Of a DNA stretch of 64,000 nt, positions 49,101 to 51,526 are shown piece after piece. This DNA comes from Patiria pectinifera. Lineage: Eukaryota; Echinodermata; Asteroidea; Valvatida; Asterinidae. The stretch's first letter is position 1; every line of letters starts with the position of its first letter. The DNA is taken from NCBI GenBank assembly GCA_029964075.1, contig CM057130.1, positions 2,480,001 to 2,544,000 on the forward strand, given 5' to 3'. The notes below the pieces were generated by a model. It did no database searches. It saw nothing but the letters and a program-made list of their open reading frames with translations, and was not told where the DNA came from. Made by a program: the position numbers and the translations under genes.

Positions 49101-50243
49101 GTATTTATGGTATGAACCGGAATTAACGCGGGGACGCGGCTTTTTTTTTTTTTTTCCCTTTTTTTTTTTTCTTCAAGCTTGGATTGTACAGACAAGGTGG
49201 GGTACTATTTTGCTTTTTTGGTGTCCTCATGTACATTGGTGTCCTCCATAGTTTGCCTTGGTGCCCTTTATTATTTGCCTTTGTGCAATTTCCCCATTCC
49301 TTGGTGCTCTTTGTTAAAAAAAAATGAGGAGGTGCGGCAATAGAGGGCGCTGTTGGAGCTACCGCGGAACATTTTGGGAAAAAAAAAGATTGACGCGCAT
49401 GATTAAAATCGACGCGCGCGCTGACCAGAGACCAACATATTTTTTTTTTTGGCCTTATCCTGATTAATTTACAAACAATTTTCAGTCAAGAATTTGTATG
49501 CATAACGTTACCGTCTCCTCGGTTAACAAAAATAAAGTAAAACACCAGACAAAAGTCAAGGATTTTCCTCTTCTAATCTGTGCATGATGTATCATATCCA
49601 GCTGTCAGTCAACAAAAGTATGTCATTAATTGCCAAACACCTGTCTCCCCTAATTCATTCATCTTTTCCTATGGTACTTGCTCATTTCACTCTTTGCCCT
49701 CTTGTCTAGTTTATTTTAATCAATTCATCCTAATCTCTTTCATCCCCCGTTTCTCCTTCCAACTCTCCCCCATCCCCACAAATAAACAACTCTCACTCTC
49801 TCTTGACAACCCTTCTCAAAACTCTAACCTCGGGAAGACCCCAACTCCACCACCGACCTCCAACTCTTTTGATCCCTGGTGTTCCAAACCCCTTCACGGT
49901 CAGCCGAAACCCGCGCCGCCGACACCCTCCGGCCTTCAAAACGAGGACAGGGGCGACCACAAAACGGATGCCTACAACGCGGCGTACAGTGTCAAGTGAG
50001 GTTGGTTCTCGCAAGTCGCTTGTCATCTTCACACACAAATCACACCAGTACTCAGTTGTAGCCGTAGAAGGCGGTTTTTGGGTTTTTTTCGTTGTTGATT
50101 ACTTTTCTCTTCTCAAGTTATTTCGTTCACGCTCTAGATTTAGAGCAAATTTCTTTTGCCTTTTCTTTTTCTTTTGGTCTTTTGATTTCCTGTCTTTATT
50201 TCTTTGTTTTTTTTACAGGGATGATACTTTTTCCGATTCTTGA
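3971..50243 (+). CDS. CTNNAL1: Alpha-catulin gene, 16 exons seen, 5' end missing
   Basis: Exons: 3971-4163, 8694-8869, 26854-26973, 27506-27595, 29183-29359, 30152-30355, 31191-31436, 32166-32258, 33314-33464, 34262-34299, 40349-40399, 42955-43158, 44277-44456, 46630-46713, 49838-49995 and 50219-50243. Joined they read 729 codons plus TGA with no frame break. The order and content follow human alpha-catulin throughout, for example VGQAVNLA, LLLADRVVIKQI, DFTDSAYTSHEHRERIL, HPSSKIAKE, EQAKIAKLGL and MSSMAYS-LYLFTRGEG-type blocks. The protein is an all-helical vinculin/alpha-catenin family scaffold; in mammals it is reported to link to the Rho exchange factor Lbc and to dystrobrevin complexes at the cytoskeleton. 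Human catulin is 734 residues and has roughly 50 before the ITTL position, so the start exon is absent here. Alpha-catenin and vinculin were considered; the blocks above fit catulin much better. Confidence 0.95.
4325..4503. mobile_element. Short inverted-repeat element (MITE), AAGCC-GGTTCATA family
   Basis: The ends are inverted: TTAAGCCTGGTTCATA on the left and TATGAACCGGGCTTTA on the right, with GCGAAT/ATTCGC motifs repeated inside in both orientations. Related copies lie at 39801-39972 and, lacking a clear right end, at about 48213-48352. There is no coding capacity. The superfamily is not known from what I can see. Confidence 0.65.
7384..7660. repeat. Inverted-repeat element with internal AATCCAACAG repeats
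   Basis: The left end reads AAAACCCTAACCC and the right end GGGTTAGGGTTTT, an inverted pair. Between them, variants of CTCAATCCAACAG-AGTCCAA recur about every 50-60 bases in one orientation, then invert near the right end as TTGGATCC-TTTGGATTC. The CCCTAA-like ends resemble telomere sequence only by chance, as only one unit is present. The 9650-9960 array uses a similar word. Confidence 0.55.
8694..8869 (+). CDS. CTNNAL1: Alpha-catulin exon, residues 65-123
   Basis: The acceptor is CTCTCTCCCAG after a strong pyrimidine tract and the donor is GTAAGT. The first two bases complete the Gly codon left by the 4163 boundary. It encodes GENIAKLTDMTYDESG, then MVRAARGLLSAVTRVLLLAD and RVVIKQIQAAKLK. 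Human catulin has VIKAARLLLSSVTKVLLLAD here, one of the most conserved blocks of the family. The final 45 bases and the donor site have been copied downstream (see 8826-9370). Confidence 0.95.
8826..9370 (+). repeat. Tandem copies of a catulin exon end plus its splice donor
   Basis: The block containing GTAGTCATCAAGC starts at 8834 in the real exon and recurs at 9031, 9171 and 9310, spacing 197, 140 and 139 bases. Each copy still encodes a version of RVVIKQ-Q-A-KL. The first two copies keep a GT at the donor position (GCA|GTAGGC and ACA|GTAGGC); in the third it is replaced by CTTGTC. The copies also carry the following intron sequence, including GACTGACAGAGAACTCAATC. They are exon fragments of about 37-45 bases in an intron and, with no good acceptor in frame, are best read as pseudo-exons. 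A 70-residue open frame at 9156-9368 is only this repeat read through. Confidence 0.85.
9650..9960. repeat. Array of TCCTGAATCCATCAAAATCC-like units ending inverted
   Basis: Units beginning TCCTGAATCC start near 9654, 9703, 9771, 9819, 9860 and 9903, and the final copy at about 9938-9960 is in the opposite orientation (GGATTTTGATGGATTCAGG). Two units share the tail CAATATGGAGGTA. The arrangement is a small minisatellite made from the terminal sequence of an inverted-repeat element. The related word AATCCAACAG builds the 7384-7660 element. Confidence 0.65.
13768..13897. repeat. Half-hairpin related to 19817-19956, next to a CTGATGA/GAAACG motif
   Basis: Bases from about 13768 (AAGACAAGATAAGTTTGCGG) to the GTGGTTCT at 13838 match one arm of the hairpin at 19817-19956. 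Here it continues into ACCGGAGGGACTCAACG. On the minus strand 13853-13895 reads CTGATGACGGGC ... TTCGAAACGTTGAGTCC. That layout occurs in terminal parts of some Penelope-like retroelements and resembles a hammerhead ribozyme core, but I could not fold a convincing helix II. No reverse transcriptase frame is nearby. Confidence 0.45.
15640..15850. repeat. Dispersed repeat rich in GGGGAC, copy 1
   Basis: This segment and 39470-39750 share CTTGTTCCGTA, GTGGGGACC and the closing CCTAACAATGAAAAACT / CCTAACAATAAAAAACT followed by CCCATAACG. The two copies are in the same orientation and diverged. No coding frame is shared, so this is a transposon-derived or other dispersed repeat of unknown class. 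Confidence 0.55.
16130..16395 (-). mobile_element. tRNA-derived SINE, minus strand
   Basis: On the minus strand the right part (about 16313-16395) reads TGGCCTAGCGGTTAAGA, an A box, then a paired CCAGA/TCTGG stem, a long variable-arm-like stretch, and GTGGGTTCGAGTCC, a B box. This is a class-II tRNA-like head with a polymerase III internal promoter. It is followed by a conserved body including GGGACGTAAAGCCGTAGG and CCACGTGGAGTATTTAGG. It lacks a clean acceptor stem, so it is a SINE rather than a functional tRNA gene. Confidence 0.75.
16417..16640 (+). mobile_element. Truncated TTAA-flanked MITE of the ATACAACATTTGC family
   Basis: It starts with TTAA then AGGTAATATACAACATTTGC and continues with CATCCTGTGAAATCATGGCACC and the palindrome CCAACGATGGTTGG. 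Full copies of the same family are at 51527-52043 and 52145-52665. No right terminal repeat is recognisable in this copy, so it appears truncated or diverged. Confidence 0.65.
17421..17937. mobile_element. TTAA-flanked inverted-repeat element, TATAGTCCATCATTTG family
   Basis: The ends are TTAA-AGATATAGTCCATCATTTG and CAAATGATGGACTATAGCT-TTAA, an inverted terminal repeat in a TTAA target site. A second copy in the same orientation lies at 45970-46518; both contain TATAGCAACC, a CGCGCG-rich core and the phrase TTTCAACCAAGT. There is no transposase frame. TTAA target sites are characteristic of piggyBac-type transposition; that assignment is an inference. Confidence 0.8.
19620..20350. repeat. 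Dispersed repeat family with CCTTTCACACTATC and CCCTTTCAC words
   Basis: Two partial copies lie in this interval (19630-19740 and about 20005-20280), separated by the hairpin at 19817-19956. The same words, such as GGCCTTTCACACTAT, TCCAACACGG, CTTCTACA-GGGTC and TAGAAAATCCAA, recur at 36310-36480 (opposite strand) and 48600-49030. It is a diverged interspersed repeat of unknown type. Confidence 0.5.
19817..19956. repeat. Near-perfect 140-bp hairpin
   Basis: The left arm TACTAAGACAAGATAAGTTG (from 19817) pairs with CAACTTATCTTGTCTTAGTA ending at 19956, with the arms meeting at GTGGTTCTTTTCAGAGCCAC. The arms are about 65 bases with few mismatches. One arm also occurs alone at 13768-13838. The structure looks like two inverted copies of a retroelement end or a foldback element. 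Confidence 0.8.
21640..21860. repeat. Dispersed repeat related to 26340-26590
   Basis: On the minus strand this segment has GGAGATTTCAGGCCCCTAAC, TTGGAACTTCATGG and CTTCGAGGAC. The + strand at 26396-26460 has GGAGATTTGAGGCCCCCAAC, TTGGAACTCCAGC and TTCAGGAAC in the same order. The copies are diverged and inverted relative to each other. Class unknown. Confidence 0.45.
22640..23370. repeat. Inverted repeat pair enclosing another inverted-repeat element
   Basis: The left arm (about 22640-22760) contains TAACCCATTACTGCCCTGTA and CAGCACTCTATGG. The right arm (about 23268-23370) is its diverged inverted copy, with CCATAGAGTGCTC, TTACAGGGAGTAACAGGC and AGGGCGGTTTGGGGCGATAC. A relative of the right arm lies at 3775-3900. 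The 22901-23138 element sits between the arms. Confidence 0.55.
22901..23138. mobile_element. Inverted-repeat element with internal perfect hairpin
   Basis: The termini are GGGCAATTCCACGGTTACTC (22901) and its inverse GAGTAACCGTGGAATTGCCC ending at 23138. The right end also forms a 16-base-pair perfect hairpin, CGGTTACTCACGTTAC-AAAAAT-GTAACGTGAGTAACCG, at 23090-23126, so the terminal sequence is present three times. No target duplication was evident. Confidence 0.7.
23817..24350 (+). repeat. Direct duplication of a 215-300 bp segment
   Basis: Copy 1 (23817-24030) and copy 2 (24032-24350) both begin GGTTATGCTACTGCTGGTTG and share TCCGATTACAATCTTTAAAT, CAGAGACAGACCCAAAACAG and AACTTTTAAATGCTGCTATG. 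Copy 2 has about 100 extra bases in its middle (24100-24215) and a short extra segment near 24070. This is a tandem duplication followed by an insertion or a deletion. Confidence 0.8.
25100..25233 (+). repeat. Short tandem array of TACATGTAATTGGACAAT
   Basis: The word ACATGTAATTGGACAAT, with small changes, occurs five times between 25103 and 25222, alternating with AGTTCACAAGCTG-like spacers. The higher-order unit is roughly 55-60 bases. It is a local minisatellite seeded by the common TACATGTA motif. Confidence 0.7.
26230..26715. repeat. Dispersed repeat with a nested foldback
   Basis: The flanks share with 52670-52900 the phrases GCTGGTCCCAGAGGGCCAGC, GCCTAGTGT, GACTGACTGAC, GGGCAGT and CATGAAAA-ACTTCCAGTGAA. 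Here an extra segment of about 250 bases (about 26345-26590) is inserted that starts ACAACTGTCTTTGGCTTCGT and ends AAGCCGAAGACGAAGC ... AGACAGTTGT, an inverted pair. The insertion is absent at 52670-52900, which marks it as a later event. Confidence 0.6.
26854..26973 (+). CDS. CTNNAL1: Alpha-catulin exon, residues 124-163
   Basis: Acceptor CTTTTTCTTAG, donor GTGAGT, phase 0 at both ends. It encodes VIDSLNKIESTKTFTEF, then VQCFSQFGKEMVELAHL and TGDRQN. Human catulin has FVQIFSQFGNEMVEFAHL and SGDRQN in this place, continuing directly into DLKD, as does the next exon here. Confidence 0.95.
27506..27595 (+). CDS. CTNNAL1: Alpha-catulin exon, residues 164-193
   Basis: Acceptor TTTTACCAG, donor GTATGA, phase 0. 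It encodes DLKDGKMKAKMAAARAILE and RSTMMLLTSCK. The block KAKMAAARA-LE is shared with human catulin and corresponds to DQMAAARGIL of alpha-catenin, so this helix is the most widely conserved of the family. The short introns on both sides hold no recognised feature. Confidence 0.95.
27596..29182. other. Catulin intron with one TTAA-flanked element
   Basis: Only the element at 28273-28799 was recognised. The rest is A/T-rich intron sequence without a supported exon, ending in a pyrimidine tract (about 29145-29165) before the acceptor at 29182. Confidence 0.7.
28273..28799. mobile_element. TTAA-flanked inverted-repeat element, AGGGGCACTAGGTCC family
   Basis: TTAA (28269-28272) is followed by AGGGGCACTAGGTCCTG, and the right end is CAGGACCCAGTGTCCCT followed by TTAA (28800-28803). 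It contains CGCCCAGTTTTGAAAG and CCCAATTGGGCTGT. A shorter copy, in the opposite orientation, is at 54730-55019. Open frames across it are short and overlap on both strands, so it is non-autonomous. Confidence 0.8.
29183..29359 (+). CDS. CTNNAL1: Alpha-catulin exon, residues 194-252
   Basis: Acceptor CCCACGGCAG, donor GTAAGT, phase 0. It starts TCLRHPDCVPAKETRNGVF and continues VNMRRALSLIDDVINGG, ending with NNALQELI. Human catulin has TCLRHPNCESAHKNKEGVF here. The second half (QNGITTSRNTNN) is not conserved and is probably a linker. Confidence 0.95.
29600..29720 (+). repeat. Low-complexity segment with poly-A/T runs and a GCGGCGGCG core
   Basis: GAAAAAAAAATTTTTT is followed by CGACGCAGCGGCGGCGGCGC and a second poly-T run ending GGCCTAAT. 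Similar frameworks occur at 11900-12015 (GAGACATCAT, poly-A/T, a short GC-rich core, poly-T, GGCC) and 49130-49455. They look like members of one dispersed low-complexity family. Confidence 0.45.
30152..30355 (+). CDS. CTNNAL1: Alpha-catulin exon, residues 253-320
   Basis: Acceptor AATAACCCTAG, donor GTGAGT, phase 0. It encodes DLVETAKVTQADKSSRDKL, then LDTVIDTTQDFTDSAYTSHE and HRERILTLRDRARTDLRTLA. The block DFTDSAYTSHEHRERIL is identical to the human protein, the strongest single proof that this gene is catulin. Alpha-catenin has a related but different DDRRERIV stretch. Confidence 0.97.
30356..31190. other. Short catulin intron, nothing recognised
   Basis: Neither repeats nor exons stood out. 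The acceptor-proximal part ends in TTTTTTTCTGTCACTTTATTT. The introns at 31437-32165 and 32259-33313 are similar, with only short TACATGTA motifs and, at about 32610-32720, a segment resembling 1280-1400 (GGATTTTTCCAGATTTCA-type words). Confidence 0.55.
31191..31436 (+). CDS. CTNNAL1: Alpha-catulin exon, residues 321-402
   Basis: Acceptor TTTATTTTTCAAG, donor GTATTA, phase 0; this is the largest exon. It encodes EKRPNKQHEQDLETCIQQM, SKTLLDLKKQLQNTALDQAS and the helix around LANLKQIGATGDLDRVEEHS. It aligns with human SILKISHSLNELKKELHSTA and KALKLTGVEGNLEALAEYA. Heptad-like spacing fits the helical bundles of the family. Confidence 0.95.
32166..32258 (+). CDS. CTNNAL1: Alpha-catulin exon, residues 403-433
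   Basis: Acceptor ATTGTCAACAG, donor GTAAGT, phase 0. It encodes ACRLLGHIAGTAPLAISADY and AENNIKSIGPQ. Human catulin reads TCRLLRHISGTEPLEITCIH followed by AEETFQVTGQQ. Too short to be seen as an open frame on its own; it was found by homology and splice signals. Confidence 0.93.
33314..33464 (+). CDS. CTNNAL1: Alpha-catulin exon, residues 434-483
   Basis: Acceptor ATTCTACCCCAG, donor GTAAGG. It begins IVALATTLAIHPSSKIAKES and continues LEVFSDTWESQVNDLSLLVK and EINDCCQGKT. Human catulin has LHPSSKIAKENLDVFCEAWE and LLREINDVFEG at these places. It ends after one base of a Ser codon completed by the next exon. Confidence 0.95.
34262..34299 (+). CDS. CTNNAL1: Alpha-catulin micro-exon, residues 484-496
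   Basis: Only 38 bases long, with acceptor TTCGTTTTCAG and donor GTGAGT. Together with the preceding base it reads SEKQVYLSLPRPG. Human catulin has GEKYGYLSLPKPM immediately after EGRR, so position and content agree. The reading frame is lost without it, since it repairs a one-base phase. Confidence 0.92.
36071..36312. mobile_element. 240-bp palindromic foldback element
   Basis: The left arm begins GGGCCAATTTCACGGCGCTG and the right arm ends CAGCGCCGTGAAATTGACCC. Arms of about 100 bases are nearly identical and include GCTTAGCAC-like words and CTGGCTTATAAAAGCAGGTT. The loop is about 40 bases. No target duplication could be assigned with confidence. High arm identity suggests a recent insertion. 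Confidence 0.8.
36480..36720. repeat. Inverted-repeat element, opposite copy at 58190-58430
   Basis: This segment has ATCCTGACACCACTTTG near the left and AAAAAGTGGCGTCAGGGTGC near the right, an inverted pair, with TCTATGGAGAGTC and ATTGGGACTATTTCTCAGTC between. The minus strand of 58190-58430 carries the same words in the same order (ACGCCACTTCAGCGG, TCTATGGAGAGTC, TCTCAGTCCCAGATTC). It is a non-autonomous element of unknown type. Confidence 0.6.
38058..38298. mobile_element. Foldback element with 9-bp target duplication
   Basis: The ends are TTCGCTCGTCGTACCCCCCG and CGGGGGTACGAGCGAA with the inner arm CCCTGCAAACAGG-CGCTGG. The identical 9-mer CTTATTAAT is on both sides (38049-38057 and 38299-38307). 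Size, arms and duplication length fit a non-autonomous Mutator-like element, as at 2128-2625, but the terminal sequences differ, so it is a different family. The superfamily assignment is an inference. Confidence 0.8.
38317..38696. mobile_element. Inverted-repeat element next to the previous foldback
   Basis: Bases 38317-38360 (CAATTCGGGCGATTCACAAT and following) are inverted, with only one or two mismatches, at 38653-38696 (ATTGTGAAACGCCCGAATTG at the end). The 44-base arms enclose about 290 bases that contain a second imperfect copy of the CACAATGCACTG and AACTCTT-GTGGCAAACTTTTGG words. No target duplication seen. Confidence 0.7.
39470..39750. repeat. Dispersed repeat rich in GGGGAC, copy 2
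   Basis: Related to 15640-15850 in the same orientation. It contains several ATTGGGGACC words (39551, 39566) in addition to the shared CTTGTTCCGTAACTGTTGGG and CCTAACAATGAAAAACTAAT. Slightly longer than copy 1 on the left. Confidence 0.5.
39801..39972. mobile_element. MITE of the AAGCC-GGTTCATA family, copy 2
   Basis: Starts TTAAGGCGGGTTCATGCATC and ends GTGAATGTAAACCGGGCTTT. It carries the same TTCGC/GCGAA-rich interior as 4325-4503. A third, incomplete relative lies at about 48213-48352. Confidence 0.6.
40349..40399 (+). CDS. CTNNAL1: Alpha-catulin exon, residues 497-513
   Basis: Acceptor CCATTTCTCAG, donor GTAAGT, phase 0. It reads KHGSTPKSIKPAKLDAE. Human catulin has NLKSLKPDKPDSE before EQAKIAKLG, matching the SIKPAKLDAE end and the join to the next exon. 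The exon is short and linker-like, and the intron after it hosts a complete second gene. Confidence 0.9.
41029..42039 (+). CDS. Orphan class A (rhodopsin-like) GPCR, intronless, nested in catulin
   Basis: A complete 336-residue frame with seven hydrophobic segments (about residues 34-59, 69-93, 106-128, 150-174, 195-220, 250-274 and 286-307). The N-terminus has two glycosylation sequons (N6, N15). Conserved positions: N52 (TM1), D80 in SLIVAD (TM2), C107 and C186 for the disulfide, DRY at 132-134, W160 (TM4) and GWFP at 264-267 instead of CWxP. TM7 ends LDAVVF (301-306) where NPxxY is usual: D for N, A for P, F for Y. A TM5 proline is also absent. The tail has a Cys cluster (C325-C333), a possible palmitoylation site. 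No ligand can be assigned; the layout recalls lineage-expanded, often intronless, receptors of echinoderms. Codon choice is GC-rich at third positions, as in catulin. ATG in context CAGTATGG; the sequence GATTTTTTCAG just before it could be an acceptor, so a 5' untranslated exon is possible. Confidence 0.93.
   Translation: MVDASNVTRIGEMANLTSNDWPAGYQDTEWSAGRIVTVLLYVPTAILTLTLNPLCLAVIWRVPNTQPTVKIFMASLIVADFGYGLLKFTPLTASLVAGYWPFGTFLCAVLTVICEYLFGLMCFLALLLLTVDRYLSIARCLHYPRLMTLRRAQIITLCSWIVVTLVSVCGNVAVFYEQETSDSRVCNPPYSSPVLDYTLIGLVLVGLVAIVVLYLHILVISRHQAHRIAHENHPAARRNAPGLTKKNRKSFGTVIIISAIVFVGWFPTLLIELLHYATVSSSIPTLVVDMADFLFYSTNWLDAVVFCLRNKDFRETLLTMAGTSCNICCKCNCFDH
42687..42692 (+). promoter_or_regulatory. 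Possible polyadenylation signal for the GPCR
   Basis: A canonical AATAAA 650 bases after the receptor stop codon, in the same intron and ahead of the next catulin exon. It is a plausible 3' end for the nested gene, but one hexamer is weak evidence. Confidence 0.3.
42955..43158 (+). CDS. CTNNAL1: Alpha-catulin exon, residues 514-581
   Basis: Acceptor TTGTTACTTACAG, donor GTAACC, phase 0. It reads EQAKIAKLGLEMKLMTSELD, then AETDKWGDQDNDIFKRAKN and MSSMAYSMYLFTRGEGMLKT. Human catulin has EQAKIAKLGLKLGLLTSDAD and MSSMAYSLYLFTRGEGPLKT. It corresponds to the C-terminal bundle that in alpha-catenin contains MCMIMMEMTDFTRGKGPLKN. Confidence 0.97.
43675..43865. mobile_element. Inverted-repeat element with ATACAACNCTGAATAA ends
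   Basis: Left end TATACAACGCTGAATAACTC, then CTCGTTATCTGAT; right end ATCAGATAACGAGGACTTAT followed by TCAGGTGTTGTATA. The arms are about 33 bases around a 120-base centre. Present once in the window. Confidence 0.65.
43975..44190 (-). mobile_element. tRNA-derived SINE, minus strand (same family as 47476-47872)
   Basis: On the minus strand it reads GGTGGTCGAGTGGTAACAC (A box), a GTACTAG anticodon-loop region and GTGGGTTCGAGTCCCTCC (B box), followed by a body ending near GGGCAGAACCC. Upstream of the head lies GCGGTACCTGCTGCTATATC, also found next to the 47-kb copies. The tRNA-like part lacks a closed acceptor stem, so it is not taken as a tRNA gene. Confidence 0.7.
44277..44456 (+). CDS. CTNNAL1: Alpha-catulin exon, residues 582-641
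   Basis: Acceptor TTGTACCCTCAG, donor GTAAAT, phase 0. It reads YFGEEGNKLFRSLKQFAAQV, then LRTELSSLIDQIPSYCQQLL and FITKSPTMGKVATFNK. It aligns with human FAAEGLKLTSSVQAFSKQL and LLLEINKLIPLCHQLQTVTK. The following intron starts at once with the 11-bp array. Confidence 0.93.
44465..45000 (+). repeat. 11-bp minisatellite, unit TCAATCACAAG
   Basis: The core (about 44690-44995) is nearly pure head-to-tail TCAATCACAAG with occasional variants TCAGTTACAAG, TTAATCACAAG and TCAATCACTAG. The left side (44465-44690) is degenerate, which suggests growth at the right. Because 11 is not a multiple of 3 the array cycles through all frames every 33 bases, giving an open frame with an 11-residue repeat (44672-44914) that is not a gene. 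It begins 9 bases after the donor site of the 44456 exon. Confidence 0.92.
45087..45801. repeat. Older inverted-end repeat interrupted by a TTAA element
   Basis: The left part starts GCAAACCTCCGCCAAGGC and the right part ends GCCTCGGTGGAGGTAAT, an inverted pair. The body between (45105-45304 and 45735-45785) resumes on the other side of the inserted 45309-45730 element, with ATTTTGAGTTATCTCATTAA on the left and CGGACAAACGAACC on the right. The host was therefore present before the insertion. Confidence 0.6.
45309..45730. mobile_element. TTAA-flanked palindromic element, AGAGGTTGTG family
   Basis: TTAA at 45305-45308 and 45731-45734; the ends are AGAGGTTGTGGAATG and CATTTCACAACCTCT. The arms extend inward for about 140 bases with GACATTTCCGTCATTTTTCG, TAGCCTAAGGTGTGATGAAA and CAAAAGTA-type words in inverted order, and a second inner pair CGTGACGTA / TACGTCACG. 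No protein is encoded. Superfamily by target site: piggyBac-like (inference). Confidence 0.8.
45970..46518. mobile_element. TTAA-flanked element, TATAGTCCATCATTTG family, copy 2
   Basis: TTAA-AGGTATAGTCCATCATTTG at the left and CAAATGATGGACTCTGGCT-TTAA at the right. It matches 17421-17937 through GTAATTTGTGCATTTTGTT, CTAGGATCTCGATTTCAAAT, CGCTTGCGCGCG and TTTCAACCAAGTATG. This copy carries an extra segment in the middle (about 46165-46215) that copy 1 lacks. Confidence 0.8.
46630..46713 (+). CDS. CTNNAL1: Alpha-catulin exon, residues 642-669
   Basis: Acceptor CTACAACAG, donor GTAAGC, phase 0. It reads VDNTIQETQNLLSTISRIVP followed by LSYTLAAK. Human catulin has VDKCITKTRSMMALLVQLLS followed by LCYKLLKK, so the last helix of the bundle ends here. 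Since this exon ends in phase 0, each of the exons starting at 49838, 51007 and 54039 can follow it in an open frame. Confidence 0.93.
47476..47872. mobile_element. Inverted pair of tRNA-derived SINEs flanked by a 12-bp repeat
   Basis: The left copy (about 47514-47713) is on the minus strand and the right copy (about 47725-47872) on the plus strand. Both have GTGGTCGAGTGGTAAGACAT (A box), a CTGCACTA-GAAGCAG stem-loop, and GTGGGTTCGAGT-CCACCC (B box), then the same body ending CAAAACCTAACTT. Both arms pair over about 150 bases. The 12-mer AAGGTCTCTGTT lies outside both sides (47464-47475 and 47873-47884), as if the pair arrived as one unit or the second copy landed in the first. Confidence 0.8.
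48600..49030. repeat. Dispersed repeat (19620-20350 family) with a nested MITE
   Basis: Left part: GGGCTTTTCACAATACCCCA and CCCCTCTCACACTAGCAAGA; right part: CGGCTTCTACATGGGTCCGG and TACCTGGGTAGAAAATCCAA. These match the family at 20005-20280. The element at about 48699-48833 is inserted between the two parts. A related scrap, GGTTCCCGCCATCCCCGTTT, lies just upstream near 48367. Confidence 0.55.
48699..48833. mobile_element. Small foldback element, GGCCATGTCCA ends
   Basis: Left GGCCATGTCCAAGGCCAAGA, right GATTTGGACACGGCC, with internal inverted words GGCCGGAAATAACACATG and GTGTGTTATTGCCGGC. A diverged relative at 61489-61613 has GGCTGTGTCTAAGTC and TTGGACGCAGCC. About 130 bases, no coding capacity. 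Confidence 0.65.
49838..49995 (+). CDS. CTNNAL1: Alpha-catulin exon, residues 670-721, proline-rich tail
   Basis: The acceptor is AACCTCGGGAAG; from 49711 to 49835 there is no AG at all and the stretch is strongly pyrimidine-rich, so this is the first usable site. Donor GTGAGG. In phase 0 it reads TPTPPPTSNSFDPWCSKPLH, then PKPAPPTPSGLQNEDRGDHK and TDAYNAAYSV, ending two bases into a Lys codon. Prolines and a PKPAPPTP stretch suggest a disordered tail with possible SH3-type ligand sites. Human catulin has only a short NNGWVSV segment at this place. The open frame extends upstream to 49580 but that part is the pyrimidine tract, not coding. Confidence 0.75.
50219..50243 (+). CDS. CTNNAL1: Alpha-catulin terminal exon, residues 722-729 and stop
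   Basis: The acceptor is a long T-rich tract ending TTTTTTTTACAG. The first base completes Lys and then DDTFSDS and TGA follow. The join gives NAAYSVKDDTFSDS; human catulin ends NNGWVSVTNKDTMDSKT, so the SV-KD-T-DS pattern is shared. The intron before it is only 223 bases. No canonical AATAAA was seen soon after the stop, so the 3' end is open. Confidence 0.75.
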
Positions 50244-51006
50244 TGACAAATAATTCCATACTTGTATCACTTTTTTAATTTAAAAAGATTAGAGTCCCTA
50301 ACATTTCAATACAGGAGTTTTGTCAAACCAAAACAATTTTTTTAAATCGATTTTTACTTTCTTAATCTGTGAGATGCTAGAATTACTCTTGGCATACATT
50401 GTGGTTTTTTTTTTTCTTCAATACATGTATGTCAAAATATATTAAAGAGGGAAAAACAGAAACCATTGCAAATTTTCTCTAACTTCATGTAAGTTAGGAA
50501 AGGTTTGTGGGTGAAGCTTGTTGAATGGGTGAGAACATTTTGCAAATAAGTTATTTTACATTTTGTAAATTTAAGTTGTACTGGAGTATCATCCCTGATT
50601 TGAATACGTAACAAAAGTGTTGCTTTCCTTTGAGCACAGAAATTTTGCCTGAACATGTACTTCAAATATTTTGTGTTAAACTTCACACTTTCCTTTTACA
50701 CAATTTCATTTTTCTGTTTTTAATATGCTACTCTGTTTCAGCCAGAGTTTTCTATTGTAGAGTAAGATTATGTCCCCAGAAGGGGAAATTAAAAGTATGG
50801 CTGCTGCTTTTCTATTTTGAATTTTTTTTCAGATGTTATTTCACTTTCATTGATAGACGTAGTGAGGTCCAAAAAATTCACTTTGAGTGGCAACTACTCT
50901 TAAATATAAATCATTGAAAAACTGTTATTTTCAATTTATTTTAATTGTGTTGAATGATATATGGAAAAGATATTCCGATTTCTTTCTGTTAACCATTACC
51001 CTGCAG

Positions 51007-51204
51007 GGTATTTTGGCTAGAAACCCTGCCAAACGCAGCAACATGCAACACTTGGCAAGCTTACCCAGTGCACAAATGGTGCAGAATATTCATCAGGCCA
51101 AAAGTCTCAAGGCCAGGATTAGCTCTGCACTGGTGTTGATAGCTGAACATGTCAAAGTGCACCAGACTTTTCCACCTGATGCACTGTGTTGTGTCTGGCT
51201 GTAA
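51007..51204 (+). CDS. Candidate alternative terminal exon of alpha-catulin
   Basis: A good acceptor (ACCATTACCCTGCAG) is followed by an open frame of 65 codons to TAA, in phase with the exon ending at 46713. It reads GILARNPAKRSNMQHLASLP, then QMVQNIHQAKSLKARISSAL and ends VHQTFPPDALCCVWL. I do not recognise it in catulin or any other family. It would be out of frame after the 49995 exon. The codon choice is less GC-rich than in the other exons, so it may be chance. Confidence 0.25.
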   Translation, partial: GILARNPAKRSNMQHLASLPSAQMVQNIHQAKSLKARISSALVLIAEHVKVHQTFPPDALCCVWL

Positions 51205-51526
51205 TCCTAACTTATTTCCAGATTAAATAGCAATGACTCTCCTTTACATGTTACAGGTAGTGTGCCCGTTATAGGTTAAGATAATTACTTTTGCAGCTTA
51301 GGTTTGGAAAAGATGTTGTGTAATGGATACAATTACAACAGGAGATTTGCAGAGACAAAATTGTAGAAATCTTTACAAAAATACCGCTCTCATTTTTTCT
51401 TAATAATTTCAGAGTAACCGAAATATGCACTGACCTGTACTATGTATTCCGTATTTCATTAAAATTTCTAAAAATATCTTTCTCTGGACTCTGTCCCTTA
51501 CAAAGCATTGTATTGTTCAACTTTAA

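Noticed and set aside
49580-49837. Upstream part of the open frame that includes the 49838 exon
   Set aside because: It coincides with the AG-free pyrimidine tract; the protein it would give is low-complexity and has no counterpart in catulin.
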